The notes below the pieces were generated by a model. That model was not told the DNA's origin. It saw only the letters and a list, made by a program, of their open reading frames with translations, and ran no database searches. From NCBI GenBank assembly GCA_963700885.1, contig CAVOZJ010000002.1, positions 416,616-480,615 of the forward strand: a stretch of 64,000 nucleotides of DNA, read 5' to 3'. This document shows positions 46,317 to 55,867 of the stretch, in pieces. How positions within the stretch are numbered: position 1 is the first letter of the stretch; each line of letters starts with the position of its first letter. The stretch is from Anderseniella sp963700885. Its GTDB lineage: Bacteria > Pseudomonadota > Alphaproteobacteria > Rhizobiales > Aestuariivirgaceae. A program made the translations under genes and the position numbers.

Positions 46317-47069
46317 ATGAGACGTGTATTTGTGTTGCTGGTCGCTGGCTGTCTATTTCCGGCCATGACCAATAGTAATGAAGTTCAAGCGGGGGATCGA
46401 CCCTATTCAGGCGATATAGGAATGAAGCGGACAGGCAACTGGTCCCGTGCAGATCAGCCTGCTGCAAATTCCGGTTCAGAAGAAACCGGTGATTCAGGAA
46501 TCCCTGTGCCTCGTCCGAAACCTGGCAGCAAGGCAGCCAAAGCCGATGCAGCCAAAGCCAAGGCTGCCAAAGCCAAAGCTGCCAAGGACGATGACGCCAA
46601 AGCCCAGGCTGCCAAGGACGATGACGCCAAAGCCAAGGCTGAAACTGCCAAGCAAGCCGAGATCGCGAAACCCGATGACAAGAAAGTTCCCGTTCCGCGC
46701 ACGAAAGAACTTCCCGAAAAGCCCGTTCAGGCGGGTATCGTCCCATCACAGGATGATGACAGCGGGTCCAGTGCACCTTATCGCGGCAACCTTGATTCAG
46801 CAGAAATCAGGGAATTGCTGAGCGGCAAGGTGCTGACTTCCCGCATTGATGGCAAAACGGCGAATATAACGCTGGCGGAAGGTGGTGTTTTAAACTGGAC
46901 CTCGACGGCAGGAGAGGGTCAGGGCAAATGGTGGGCTGAAAAGGGCCGCATTTGTGACCGCTATGACCCATCGGGCGATTTCCCGGGTCGCGGGGCCGGA
47001 TGCCGCAGTTTTGAACAAAAGCCTGATGGCTATTACGCCGGTGGCAGAAAAATAAAGTTCGTGAACTGA
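46317..47069 (+). CDS. Exported protein with Ala/Lys/Asp repeat region
   Basis: A 250-aa product from ATG 46317 (MRRVFVLLVAGC, signal peptide, possible lipobox near AGC). Residues ~65-115 are a low-complexity stretch in which AAKDDDAKA units repeat, with matching imperfect DNA repeats at about 46570-46640 (TolA-like helix or linker). The C-terminal ~80 residues appear folded: SAEIRELLSGKVLTSR, VLNWTSTAGEG, KWWAEKGRICDRYD, GCRSFEQKPDGYY. I infer a periplasmic tether or binding protein; function unknown. About 80 nt after modC. Confidence 0.65.
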   Translation: MRRVFVLLVAGCLFPAMTNSNEVQAGDRPYSGDIGMKRTGNWSRADQPAANSGSEETGDSGIPVPRPKPGSKAAKADAAKAKAAKAKAAKDDDAKAQAAKDDDAKAKAETAKQAEIAKPDDKKVPVPRTKELPEKPVQAGIVPSQDDDSGSSAPYRGNLDSAEIRELLSGKVLTSRIDGKTANITLAEGGVLNWTSTAGEGQGKWWAEKGRICDRYDPSGDFPGRGAGCRSFEQKPDGYYAGGRKIKFVN

Positions 47070-47091
47070 TTTTTTTGACTGTTTCACCAGG

Positions 47092-48030
47092 TCACTGACG
47101 GCAAACCAGACCGAGTATCGTCGCTACCATGCGATAGGCGGTCAATGCGCCGACACCGGCAATATCGCGGTCCGGCATGAACTCGACCAGATCGAAACCG
47201 GAAATTTTCGCCGTGCCGGAGATTGCCCGCAGCAATTCTATTGTCTGCCAGTAACCGAGCCCGCCAGGTGCCCGGCCAATAACGCCGGGCATGATAGCCG
47301 GATCAAGGCCGTCGCAGTCAAAACAAATGATGACATTGGATCCGTGTGGAATGGCGGCAGTGACCGGCGCCATGCCGCTGAACGCAATGTCGCTGGCGGT
47401 GAAGAACTTGACGCCCCAGGCCAGCGCATCTGCATAATCATCAGGCCGGGCAGAACCGATATTACGGGCGCCTACCTGTATGATACGCTCGATATGATGC
47501 ATTTCCGAGGCGCGCCGCATGGTGGACGACAAACCCCAGCGTTCGCCATCAACAGCATCGCGCCAGTCAATGTGTGCATCAATCTGAACAATGGTGTATT
47601 TGCCGCGACCCTCAAAAGCCTGAAGCATGGGAATCGGAATGCTGTCATCACCACCCAGCAAAACGGGAACGGCGCCTTGATCCAGTATGGTGGCGACGGT
47701 GCCCCTGATTGAATCACGATTGGCTGAAGTATCTTCGCCATAGGTCAGATCACCCAGATCACAAACCTGTCCTGGTCCTTCGGGCAACAACGGCGCCTGA
47801 AAGTCAAAATCCACATGCAGCAGATTGGCGGCATAAGGTGCTGCGGCGGCACGAATTGCTGCTGGTCCCCCGGCGCAGTATGGTCCGACAGAGGCATAGG
47901 GTGTGGCGCAGGGAACGCCGAGTATTGCGGCCTTGGCAGGTGCGAGATTGGACGTCTGGCATGACGGCAGACCGAGAAATGTTGACACGTTTCCCGCGCC
48001 AAACATGGTGGCGATATCTGTCTTGGTCAT
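47092..48030 (-). CDS. Arginase/agmatinase-family ureohydrolase
   Basis: A 312-aa ureohydrolase. The manganese site IDAHIDWRD and FDCDGLDPAIMPGVIG are intact. The first His of the usual GGDHS motif is replaced: here GGDDSIPIP. Members hydrolyse agmatine, guanidinobutyrate, guanidinopropionate or similar to urea plus an amine. The exact substrate cannot be given and speB is not assigned. It is downstream of carA by 29 nt on the same strand, a plausible link through urea or carbamoyl-phosphate metabolism. Confidence 0.85.
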   Translation of the reverse strand: MTKTDIATMFGAGNVSTFLGLPSCQTSNLAPAKAAILGVPCATPYASVGPYCAGGPAAIRAAAAPYAANLLHVDFDFQAPLLPEGPGQVCDLGDLTYGEDTSANRDSIRGTVATILDQGAVPVLLGGDDSIPIPMLQAFEGRGKYTIVQIDAHIDWRDAVDGERWGLSSTMRRASEMHHIERIIQVGARNIGSARPDDYADALAWGVKFFTASDIAFSGMAPVTAAIPHGSNVIICFDCDGLDPAIMPGVIGRAPGGLGYWQTIELLRAISGTAKISGFDLVEFMPDRDIAGVGALTAYRMVATILGLVCRQ

Positions 48031-48059
48031 AGCCTGCCTGCCGGTTGGATTGGTGAAGA

Positions 48060-49292
48060 TCAGGTTTCGGATTGGGCCATATAGTCTGCAAACCGGGCAA
48101 ACAGGTAGTGGGAATCCTGCGGTCCGGGAGAGGCTTCCGGGTGATGTTGAACGGAAAACACCGGCTTGCCGTCAAGCTGAATGCCACAGTTGGAACCGTC
48201 AAACAGCGACACGTGGGTTTCCGTCACGTTGCCGGGCAAGGATTTTGCATCGACCGCGAAGCCATGATTCATCGACGTTATCTCCACCTTGCCGGTGGTG
48301 TGATCCTTCACCGGATGATTGGCGCCATGATGACCCTGATGCATTTTAACTGTACTGGCGCCAAGTGCAAGTGCCAGCATCTGGTGGCCGAGACATATAC
48401 CGAATACCGGTTTGCCGCTGTCGATGAGCTTGCGAATTTGCGGTACGGCGTACTCTCCAGTAGCAGCCGGGTCTCCGGGGCCGTTTGAGAGAAACACTCC
48501 GTCGGGTTCGAGAGCAAGTATTTCGTCGGCAGTTGTGTTGCCGGGTACCACGGTGACCCTGCAGCCTTGCTGCGCCAGACAGCGCAGGATGTTTCTCTTG
48601 GCTCCAAAGTCCATGGCAACAACATTATGGCGCGGGTTTTCAAGCTGGCCGAAACCTTTGTTCCAGGCCCATAAGGTTTCGGTCCAGTCGTAGCGTTGGG
48701 TACAGGATACGTCCTTTGCGAGATCCATGCCTTCGAGTCCCGGCCACTGTACGGCCTGTTCGGTCAGCGACGTGATATCGAAGCTGGCGTTTGCGTCGTG
48801 AGCAATTACTGCGTTCGGCATGCCCTTGTCGCGGACCAGGGAAGTCAGGGCGCGCGTGTCTACGGCTGCAATTGCAATAATGTTGCGGGCCGTCAGCCAG
48901 GCATCAAGGTGTTTTGCGGCGCGGTAGTTGGATGGATTTGTGATATCGGCTTTCAATACACAACCGCGAACACCTGATGAAGCGGCAAGATTGAAGGTCT
49001 CAATGTCTTCGTCGTTGGTTCCAACATTGCCAATATGTGGAAACGTGAAGGTTATGATCTGTCCTGCATAGGACGGGTCCGTGAGGATTTCCTGATATCC
49101 GGTAACAGCCGTATTGAAACAAAGTTCACCGACTGCCTGTCCTGTTGCACCAAGGCCGGTACCTTCGATTACCGTGCCGTCTGCCAGCACGAGGCGGGCA
49201 GTCAAGGCCTGCTTAGCCCAGGAGGGCGTGGTTGGGACGTTGCGTCCGGTCACTGGGTTTGCCGGGCGGGATGATGACTTTGTGGGCGGCAT
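48060..49292 (-). CDS. carA: Carbamoyl-phosphate synthase small chain
   Basis: A 410-aa protein. The N-terminal CarA domain (ARLVLADGTVIEGTG, GYQEILTDPSYAGQIITF) is followed by the class I amidotransferase domain: the nucleophile Cys in FGICLGHQMLALA, then GHHGANHPVK, and the catalytic His-Pro-Glu in VQHHPEASPGPQD. It supplies ammonia from glutamine to CarB. ATG 49292 (MPPTKSSSR) is the likely start; the frame is open upstream to 49343. The divergent yqeY gene begins about 245 nt away. Confidence 0.96.
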   Translation of the reverse strand: MPPTKSSSRPANPVTGRNVPTTPSWAKQALTARLVLADGTVIEGTGLGATGQAVGELCFNTAVTGYQEILTDPSYAGQIITFTFPHIGNVGTNDEDIETFNLAASSGVRGCVLKADITNPSNYRAAKHLDAWLTARNIIAIAAVDTRALTSLVRDKGMPNAVIAHDANASFDITSLTEQAVQWPGLEGMDLAKDVSCTQRYDWTETLWAWNKGFGQLENPRHNVVAMDFGAKRNILRCLAQQGCRVTVVPGNTTADEILALEPDGVFLSNGPGDPAATGEYAVPQIRKLIDSGKPVFGICLGHQMLALALGASTVKMHQGHHGANHPVKDHTTGKVEITSMNHGFAVDAKSLPGNVTETHVSLFDGSNCGIQLDGKPVFSVQHHPEASPGPQDSHYLFARFADYMAQSET

Positions 49293-49536
49293 CGGCCTTC
49301 CAGGAAGATCCTGGCCTTTTGACAGAGGAGGAGCCCGCTGCAATAGGTGCAGCCAGACAAGTTTGCGGGAAACTAGATAGCGGCATTGCCCGCGTCAAGC
49401 GCCGGCGAACAGGCAATCTTGATTTTGCATGAAATGTGACGTTTCCGGTCAGCGGCTTGCGTGGTGCAAATGGTGGGAGTATCAATTGGCGGGCACTGCC
49501 CCTCCTTTTGACGCCCTGCCATGAAAGGCAATACAG

Positions 49537-50001
49537 ATGAGTGATTCTATCCGTGACCGCGTCAGCGTCCTCATGAAGGAGGCCATGCGTGAGCAAGACA
49601 AGATTAGGCTTTCGACCCTCAGGTTGATCTCGGCGGCATTCAAGGATCGCGAAATCCAAAATCGCGGTACCGGCAAGGATGACAGCCTGACAGAAAGCGG
49701 AATGCAGGAAATCCTGTCCAAAATGATTAAGCAGCGGCGGGAGTCAGCCGAAACCTATGAAAGAGGCGGCAGACCCGAGCTTGCTGCCAGAGAAGCTGTG
49801 GAAATCGAGATCATTGAAGAGTTTCTGCCCCGCCAGTTGTCTGCGGCGGAGATAGAGGCCGTTGTGTCCGGTGTCGTAAAGGAACTCGATGCAACCGGTT
49901 TGAAAGATATGGGGCGCGTGATGGCAGTTTTGAAAGAACGCCATGCAGGGCAGATGGATTTCGCCAAAGCCGGGGCAACCGTGAAAAACCTGCTGGGTTA
50001 A
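49537..50001 (+). CDS. GatB/YqeY domain protein
   Basis: A 154-aa YqeY-type protein: RVSVLMKEAMREQDKIRLST at the start, then IIEEFLPRQLSAAEIEAVV and DMGRVMAVLKERHAGQMDF. The fold is shared with the C-terminal tRNA-binding domain of GatB amidotransferase, but no catalytic function is known for stand-alone members. In many Alphaproteobacteria it sits ahead of dnaG and rpoD, as here. Confidence 0.92.
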   Translation: MSDSIRDRVSVLMKEAMREQDKIRLSTLRLISAAFKDREIQNRGTGKDDSLTESGMQEILSKMIKQRRESAETYERGGRPELAAREAVEIEIIEEFLPRQLSAAEIEAVVSGVVKELDATGLKDMGRVMAVLKERHAGQMDFAKAGATVKNLLG

Positions 50002-50548
50002 AGAGCATCAATGAGTAGGGCGGTTCTAATTGGGAAAAAGTTGCTCCGGCAAACTATCGGGCGCTGAATTCGTAGCAGGTTCGTCGAAAAATGACCCTCG
50101 TTTTGCATCATTGCCTGAGTCTGACGAAGCCATAACAGGCAGTCAGTGGGTGCAACCTTGAATTGATCACGATGCCTTAACTGGGGGGAGCAAGTACTCC
50201 GCAATCCATTCAGCCGCACCCACTGATACGCAACCCCGAAGGGCTGTGTTGCGTGTCTCGAATACCAATATCCCGGCAGGTTTATTCAAAAGCAACTGCT
50301 AGATCACATACCCGATGAGAAGCTTCATGTACCGTAGGTAGTGAATCCGTGTTTGACGTGGTAATATTGTTAATACCACGCTTTTCGTACCCTGGTCAGC
50401 AAGCCGTGGCTGAGGGAAATCGGAACAATTGCCGTTCGCATAGTACCTGGTTCAATGTGGACACCGGGTAAAACTTGGCTAACAGGTATCCCGCAGCTGT
50501 AATACCGTGGTAATCCTCTGTGACTTGATGAGGCCATACAGGTGGAGA
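50002..50548. other. 547-bp gap between yqeY and dnaG
   Basis: No frame with a credible start and protein-like content was found on either strand. GTGGTA (50358-50363) and TACCAC (50374-50379) form a short dyad, and a related GTGGTAATCC lies at 50507-50516 close to dnaG. This region probably holds the dnaG-rpoD promoter. Confidence 0.4.
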
Positions 50549-52498
50549 ATGCGCTTTCCGCAATCATTTCTTGATGAAATACGGGCGAGGATTTCCATAT
50601 CCTCGGTCATTGGCCGTTCTGTGCAGTGGGACAGACGCAAGACCAACGCAGGAAAAGGTGACTATTGGGCGTGTTGCCCGTTTCATGGAGAAAAGACACC
50701 CAGCTTTCACTGTGAGGATCGCAAGGGGCGTTATCACTGCTTTGGCTGCAAGCAAAGTGGGGATATTTTTACATACCTGGTCGAAAAGGAGGGTGTGCCA
50801 TTTCCTGAAGCAGTGGAGCGACTGGCTTCCGAAGCCGGTCTTCAACTGCCGCAGCTAACACCGGAAGCCGAAGCGCGCGAAGAGCGACGGGCCAGTCTTT
50901 ATGATGTGATGGATATGGCACAGGAGTTTTATTGTACCCAGTTGCAGGCAGCGGCCGGAGCAAATGCACGGGGTTATCTTTCAGATCGCGGATTGTCGGC
51001 AGAGGTGCAGCGGGAATTCGGCATTGGTTTTGCCCCGGATGATCGCCATGCGCTGCCCAGGGTACTGGCAGAAAACAGCATTACACCTGACCAGATGGAC
51101 GAGGCCGGACTGATTTTCCGTCCCGAAGATGGCGGGCCATCCTATGATCGATTTCGTGACCGCATCATGTTTCCAATCCGCGATCCCAGGGGTCGTGTGA
51201 TTGCATTTGGTGGCCGAGCCATGAAGCCGGATGCTGTGGCCAAGTATCTCAATTCGCCGGATACACCGCTGTTTCACAAGGGTAGCGTCCTGTACAATAT
51301 GGACAAGGCGCGAAAACCTGCCCATGACGCAGGCACCTTGATCGCGTGCGAGGGCTACATGGACGTGATCGCCTTCAGGCGTGCCGGACTTCCCCATGCT
51401 GTAGCCCCCTTGGGCACAGCGCTGACAGAGGTTCAACTTGGCCTGATGTGGAAACTCACACCGGAACCGGTGTTGTGTTTCGACGGTGATGATGCCGGGC
51501 TGAAGGCAGCGTATCGGGCGCTTGATCTGGCGCTGGAACGGCTGACGCCGGGAAGTTCTCTGAAATTTGCAATATTACCGGAAGGCCAGGATCCTGATGA
51601 CCTGCTGAATTCGGGCGGATCAGATGCAGTCAGGCAAACCATAGAACAGGCAGAACCGATGGCCAGCATGGTGTGGCGCCGCGCACTGTCGCAAAATGAT
51701 CGTTCTACGCCGGAACGCAAGGCCCGCTTTGAGGCCGATCTCAGGAAGACGGTCAATGCAATACCGGACCCGACTGTGCGCAAATACTATTCCGACGACA
51801 TGCGCGAACGGGTGCAAACCTTGCTGCAGGGATCACGCGGCAATGGATGGCAGAAATCACGCGGACGATGGACTGGCGGCAGGGGCGGGGCACGCGGTGG
51901 CCGCGGACGCTGGCAAAAGGAGCCGTGGGAGGTTGAAACTCCAGCCTCTCCGCAACTTCGTGCACTGGCCGGAAGACCGGTTCATGATGCCGCAACGCAG
52001 CGTAGAACCGGGTTGATTCTTCTCACTCTGTTGAACCATCCGGTGCTGGCCGAAGAGATGATTGAGGATATTGTCGCGATGGATGTGCCAACCCGCGAGC
52101 TTGACTCTTTACGCAGACGAATCATAGATACATGCGCCTCTGGGGCAGACCTTGAAATGCACGGCTTGCGTGACCACTTGTTCCAGACCGGGATGGGCGC
52201 AATTCTTGATGCACTTGATACCCAGGCAAGGCATCACGATTGCTGGTTTGCCGGTACGGAGGCTGCAGATGCAGATGCCCGCACCGGCTTGAGGCAATTG
52301 CTGGTGATGAACCGGAAACTGGTGACGCTGGAAAAGGAACTCAAACGCGCAGAAATGCGCCTCGCCGAAGACCCGTCAGAAGAAAACCTCAATCTTCTCA
52401 ATGAAGTGAGGGACCAGTTGAATTCCATGGTCGGAGCAGAAGCCACGATTGACGGATACGGTCAAGCTTCCGGAAGAACGGCAAACCCGGTGGGATAA
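50549..52498 (+). CDS. dnaG: DNA primase
   Basis: A 649-aa primase. ATG 50549 (MRFPQSFLDEIRARIS) follows GGTGGAG. The CHC2 zinc finger is CPFHGEKTPSFHC then YHCFGC; the TOPRIM active site has ACEGYMDVIAF and DGDDAGLKAA; the C-terminal region ends in a helical DnaB-interaction domain. A glycine/arginine-rich linker (SRGRWTGGRGGARGGRGRW) joins catalytic and C-terminal parts near residues 430-450. It makes RNA primers at the replication fork. Followed by rpoD after about 180 nt, as in the classical macromolecular operon. Confidence 0.97.
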   Translation: MRFPQSFLDEIRARISISSVIGRSVQWDRRKTNAGKGDYWACCPFHGEKTPSFHCEDRKGRYHCFGCKQSGDIFTYLVEKEGVPFPEAVERLASEAGLQLPQLTPEAEAREERRASLYDVMDMAQEFYCTQLQAAAGANARGYLSDRGLSAEVQREFGIGFAPDDRHALPRVLAENSITPDQMDEAGLIFRPEDGGPSYDRFRDRIMFPIRDPRGRVIAFGGRAMKPDAVAKYLNSPDTPLFHKGSVLYNMDKARKPAHDAGTLIACEGYMDVIAFRRAGLPHAVAPLGTALTEVQLGLMWKLTPEPVLCFDGDDAGLKAAYRALDLALERLTPGSSLKFAILPEGQDPDDLLNSGGSDAVRQTIEQAEPMASMVWRRALSQNDRSTPERKARFEADLRKTVNAIPDPTVRKYYSDDMRERVQTLLQGSRGNGWQKSRGRWTGGRGGARGGRGRWQKEPWEVETPASPQLRALAGRPVHDAATQRRTGLILLTLLNHPVLAEEMIEDIVAMDVPTRELDSLRRRIIDTCASGADLEMHGLRDHLFQTGMGAILDALDTQARHHDCWFAGTEAADADARTGLRQLLVMNRKLVTLEKELKRAEMRLAEDPSEENLNLLNEVRDQLNSMVGAEATIDGYGQASGRTANPVG

Positions 52499-52675
52499 GG
52501 GTCGCTGTTCTGGTTGTTTCTGTTGAAGGTTTGAATGAAGTGAACGAATGGTTCCGGCGGCAGGCCAAACATGATTAAGGCATGTTTAACGAGGTAGCCC
52601 ACATAAAAACATGCAAATGGAATGAGCGAATCAATAGTGCTGTGATTTTCCTCCTGCTAGGAAGGAGTGTCCAGC

Positions 52676-54787
52676 GTGAAACAGAAAAGTGAGCGTACAG
52701 GCATGGCGAAAGCACAGGCACGCAGCACCGCGGCAGTTGCAAAGAAATCTGCTGCTGGAAAACCAGTTGATGATGATACGGACACAACCGATGCCGTCGC
52801 CGACGGGCCTGTGCTTGATCTCAGCAATGCTGCCGTGAAACGGATGATCAAGCTCGCCAAGCAGCGCGGGTTTGTGACCTATGACGAATTGAATGAAGTG
52901 TTGCCGTCTGACGACACGTCCTCCGAGCAGATTGAGGACATCATGGCGATGCTCACCGACATGGGCATTAATGTGGTGGAGACGGAAGAAGAGACCGAAG
53001 ATACAACGGAAGTTGCCGAGACCGCCCAGACCGGTATCGTAAAGACCGCGTCAAACACACCTGCGTCGGCTGATCGCACAGACGATCCGGTACGCATGTA
53101 TCTGCGTGAAATGGGTACGGTTGAACTGTTGTCACGCGAGGGCGAAATCGCCATTGCCAAGCGCATCGAGGCTGGCCGCGAAGCGATGATCTCCGGTCTG
53201 TGTGAAAGCCCCCTGTCATTTCAGGCCATCATTATCTGGCGGGATGAATTGAACGAAGGCAAGATACTTCTTCGGGATATTATTGACCTGGAAGCCACTT
53301 ATGCCGGACCGGATGCAAAGAAGGTAGAAGCGCCGACCCCGGAAGAGCGCGAACGCAAGGAGAAAGAGGCGCGCAAGGCGGAAGCTGACAAGCGTGAAAA
53401 AGCTGCTGAAGAAATGCGCGTCAAATCATTGTCGCGCCACAGCGGGGATGACGATGTGCTGTCGGCGGACGATTTTGAGCCTGCCGAACAACCAGACGAC
53501 GATGACGATGACGAAGACGAGGAGGCAAATGTCTCGCTTGCCGCCATGGAAGCGGAGTTGAAGCCACACGTTCTTGAAACCTTTGATCGCATCGCCAAGA
53601 CCTACAAGTCCCTTCGTAAACTTCAGGATCAGGAAGTTTCTGAAAAAACCGCATTGTCTCCGTCGCAAGGCCGCCGCTATCGCAAGTTGCGTGAAGAAAT
53701 TATTGAAGACGTGAAGTCGTTGTCCCTGAACGCGGCGCGCATCGAGGCACTGGTAGAACAGCTCTATGACATCAATCGCCGATTGATCTCGCTGGAAGGC
53801 CGGCTGCTGCGTCTGGCGGAAAGCCACAAGGTGCCACGCAAGATCTTTCTGGAGGAGTATCAGGGCGAAGAACTGGACGCCAACTGGCTGCGCCGGATAT
53901 CCCGGCTCAGCAAGCATGGCTGGAAAGACTTTGTCGCCAAGGAAAAGGATACGATCAAGGATATCCGCGAGGAAATCCATTCCCTGGCGTCTGACACCGG
54001 GCTGCAAATTCCGGAATTCCGCCGTATCGTGCATGCCGTGCAGAAGGGCGAGCGTGAAGCCCGCATCGCCAAGAAGGAAATGGTGGAGGCCAATCTGCGC
54101 CTGGTTATTTCGATCGCCAAGAAATACACCAACCGCGGACTGCAGTTCCTTGACCTTATTCAGGAAGGCAATATTGGCCTGATGAAGGCCGTGGACAAGT
54201 TTGAATATCGCCGCGGTTACAAGTTCTCAACCTACGCAACCTGGTGGATCAGGCAGGCGATCACGCGATCCATTGCCGATCAGGCCCGCACGATCCGTAT
54301 TCCGGTGCACATGATTGAAACGATCAACAAGATCGTTCGTACCTCACGCCAGATGATGCACGAGATTGGCCGCGAACCTACTCCTGAAGAGCTGGCTGAA
54401 AAGCTGTCCATGCCGCTGGAAAAAGTCCGCAAGGTGATGAAGATTGCCAAGGAACCGATCAGCCTTGAGACGCCGGTAGGTGATGAAGAAGATTCCCACC
54501 TTGGCGACTTCATTGAGGACAAGAATGCCATTTTGCCCATCGACGCGGCCATTCAGGCAAATTTGAGGGAAACAACAACCCGTGTACTGGCCTCACTGAC
54601 ACCGCGCGAGGAACGTGTGTTGCGCATGCGTTTCGGCATTGGCATGAACACCGACCATACGCTGGAAGAAGTGGGTCAGCAATTCTCGGTTACCCGCGAA
54701 CGGATTCGCCAGATCGAGGCCAAGGCACTCAGAAAACTGAAACATCCCAGCAGATCTCGCAGATTGCGCAGTTTCCTGGACAATTAG
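52676..54787 (+). CDS. rpoD: RNA polymerase primary sigma factor RpoD
   Basis: A 703-aa sigma70. GTG 52676 is 8 nt past an AAGGAG site and is preferred over GTG 52667. Region 1.1 (KRMIKLAKQRGFVTYDEL) is followed by region 1.2 (DDPVRMYLREMGTVELLSRE), a long non-conserved region with an acidic run of Asp and Glu (about residues 275-290), region 2 (YATWWIRQAITRSIADQ) and region 4.2 (TLEEVGQQFSVTRERIRQIE) which binds the -35 element. All core regions are intact. The MITE-like element begins 7 nt after its stop. Confidence 0.97.
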   Translation: MKQKSERTGMAKAQARSTAAVAKKSAAGKPVDDDTDTTDAVADGPVLDLSNAAVKRMIKLAKQRGFVTYDELNEVLPSDDTSSEQIEDIMAMLTDMGINVVETEEETEDTTEVAETAQTGIVKTASNTPASADRTDDPVRMYLREMGTVELLSREGEIAIAKRIEAGREAMISGLCESPLSFQAIIIWRDELNEGKILLRDIIDLEATYAGPDAKKVEAPTPEERERKEKEARKAEADKREKAAEEMRVKSLSRHSGDDDVLSADDFEPAEQPDDDDDDEDEEANVSLAAMEAELKPHVLETFDRIAKTYKSLRKLQDQEVSEKTALSPSQGRRYRKLREEIIEDVKSLSLNAARIEALVEQLYDINRRLISLEGRLLRLAESHKVPRKIFLEEYQGEELDANWLRRISRLSKHGWKDFVAKEKDTIKDIREEIHSLASDTGLQIPEFRRIVHAVQKGEREARIAKKEMVEANLRLVISIAKKYTNRGLQFLDLIQEGNIGLMKAVDKFEYRRGYKFSTYATWWIRQAITRSIADQARTIRIPVHMIETINKIVRTSRQMMHEIGREPTPEELAEKLSMPLEKVRKVMKIAKEPISLETPVGDEEDSHLGDFIEDKNAILPIDAAIQANLRETTTRVLASLTPREERVLRMRFGIGMNTDHTLEEVGQQFSVTRERIRQIEAKALRKLKHPSRSRRLRSFLDN

Positions 54788-54793
54788 GGCTTT

Positions 54794-55058
54794 ATACCAG
54801 ATCTCAGCAACGGCGACCCATTTCACCGGAGCGATTTTTTCCGCCGGCAAGGCGCGTGTCGCGCCGTGGTACATGTACCACAAGCGGCGCGCAACGTAGC
54901 TGGCGGGAAAAAGCGCCCGGCCCTCCGGGTGGGTCATAGCGGCCCATCGGGTGCGTTGCAATGCTTGCCCGATGCACCGCATCGCGCTGCGCACCGCGCC
55001 TGCCCGAGTGAACGGCCATGATCCCATGAAATGGGTCGCCGTTGCTGAGATCTGGTAT
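54794..55058 (+). repeat. MITE-like element, copy 1 (265 bp, 32-bp perfect TIRs)
   Basis: The terminal repeats 54794-54825 and 55027-55058 are perfect 32-bp inverted complements, beginning ATACCAGATCTC. Inside are nested hairpins, including the palindrome GTGGTACATGTACCAC at about 54869-54884. Possible flanking TTA duplication. It encodes no full transposase. A nearly identical copy is at 60629-60889 in the same orientation, and a solo end at 12001-12028. The element starts right after rpoD and may affect its transcript end. Confidence 0.8.
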
Positions 55059-55104
55059 TACAGGTGCGTCAGGGCATCAAGGCAATTGTGAAAGTTTCAA
55101 ACCG

Positions 55105-55125
55105 GGCCGGGCATTTTGCCCGGCC
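55105..55125. terminator. GC hairpin between rpoD/MITE and the DUF899 gene
   Basis: GGCCGGGC (55105-55112) and GCCCGGCC (55118-55125) form a perfect 8-bp stem with an ATTTT loop. It lies in a convergent gap and may terminate one or both sides. No long T tract. The rest of 55126-55294 shows no gene. Confidence 0.4.
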
Positions 55126-55294
55126 AGTTTCCCTGCGTGGACGATTTGCTGATTTTCGTACTGCGCGGTTTTCTGGATAACCGAACATCTGTCGCCTCTC
55201 GACGTTCGGCTGGTCCGGGAGTACAGCAGCAAACAGGTCAACCAGCCGTGGTGGCGACTTGCGCCACCTGAGGTCCTTCTGGTCCCCTTCCGCC

Positions 55295-55867
55295 TTAGTC
55301 ATACTGGTACTGCGGCTGCCATCCATCCGGACCGCCCTGTAGCAGGTTGAACATGTGCCAGATTGCGCAATAGTCATCGAACGGACCCATGGGGGTTGTG
55401 GCGATGCGGGTGATTTTACCTTTGTCCATGCGGAATGATGACAGACCGGGATGCCAGCTGCCGTCTTCGCCGCGATAGCCCATGTCTTCGGCAAAGCTTG
55501 AACCCTGATGGGAGACCATCGGGAAGCGCCAGCCTCGCGAAGCGGCAAATTTTTGTTGCTTTTCCGGTGTGTCCGGGCTGGAAACGCAAAATGCGGCCCG
55601 ATCTGCCAGGTGGGGATAAATGCCGTTGAAACCATCGGCCCACAAAGTGCAGTAGCTGCAGCCTACGCCCATGTTGTGCACCATCAGCAGGTCAGGTTTG
55701 CCGCCGAACAGTTCTGACAAAGTGACATCTCCATCAGTCGTCTTGAATGTATAGTCGGATACTTCCAGCGGAGTGGATTTTACAAGCTCGGTCATCTGCT
55801 GGCGAAGCTCGGTGATGCGCCGGTGCAAATCGCCAATCTTCTGCAAGTCGGGTTTGTGTATTGTCAT
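55295..55867 (-). CDS. DUF899-family thioredoxin-like protein
   Basis: A 190-aa protein of the DUF899 family, which has a thioredoxin-like fold. It carries the typical HNMGVGCSYCTLWADGFNG block (CSYC redox-like pair), VSSPDTPEKQQKFAASRGWRF and FDDYCAIWHMFNLL. Function is unproven; a role in redox chemistry or stress is inferred. ATG 55867 is used; the frame remains open to 55966. It overlaps the arsR stop by 4 nt, so the two form one operon, likely controlled by the ArsR protein. Confidence 0.87.
   Translation of the reverse strand: MTIHKPDLQKIGDLHRRITELRQQMTELVKSTPLEVSDYTFKTTDGDVTLSELFGGKPDLLMVHNMGVGCSYCTLWADGFNGIYPHLADRAAFCVSSPDTPEKQQKFAASRGWRFPMVSHQGSSFAEDMGYRGEDGSWHPGLSSFRMDKGKITRIATTPMGPFDDYCAIWHMFNLLQGGPDGWQPQYQYD

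Noticed and set aside
50002..50548. Possible gene in the yqeY-dnaG gap
   Set aside because: Only short frames without ribosome-binding sites; no domain recognised.
54593..55027. 144-aa open frame on the minus strand overlapping the rpoD 3' end
   Set aside because: Most of it lies inside rpoD and the MITE-like element. It arises from repeat sequence without a credible start site.
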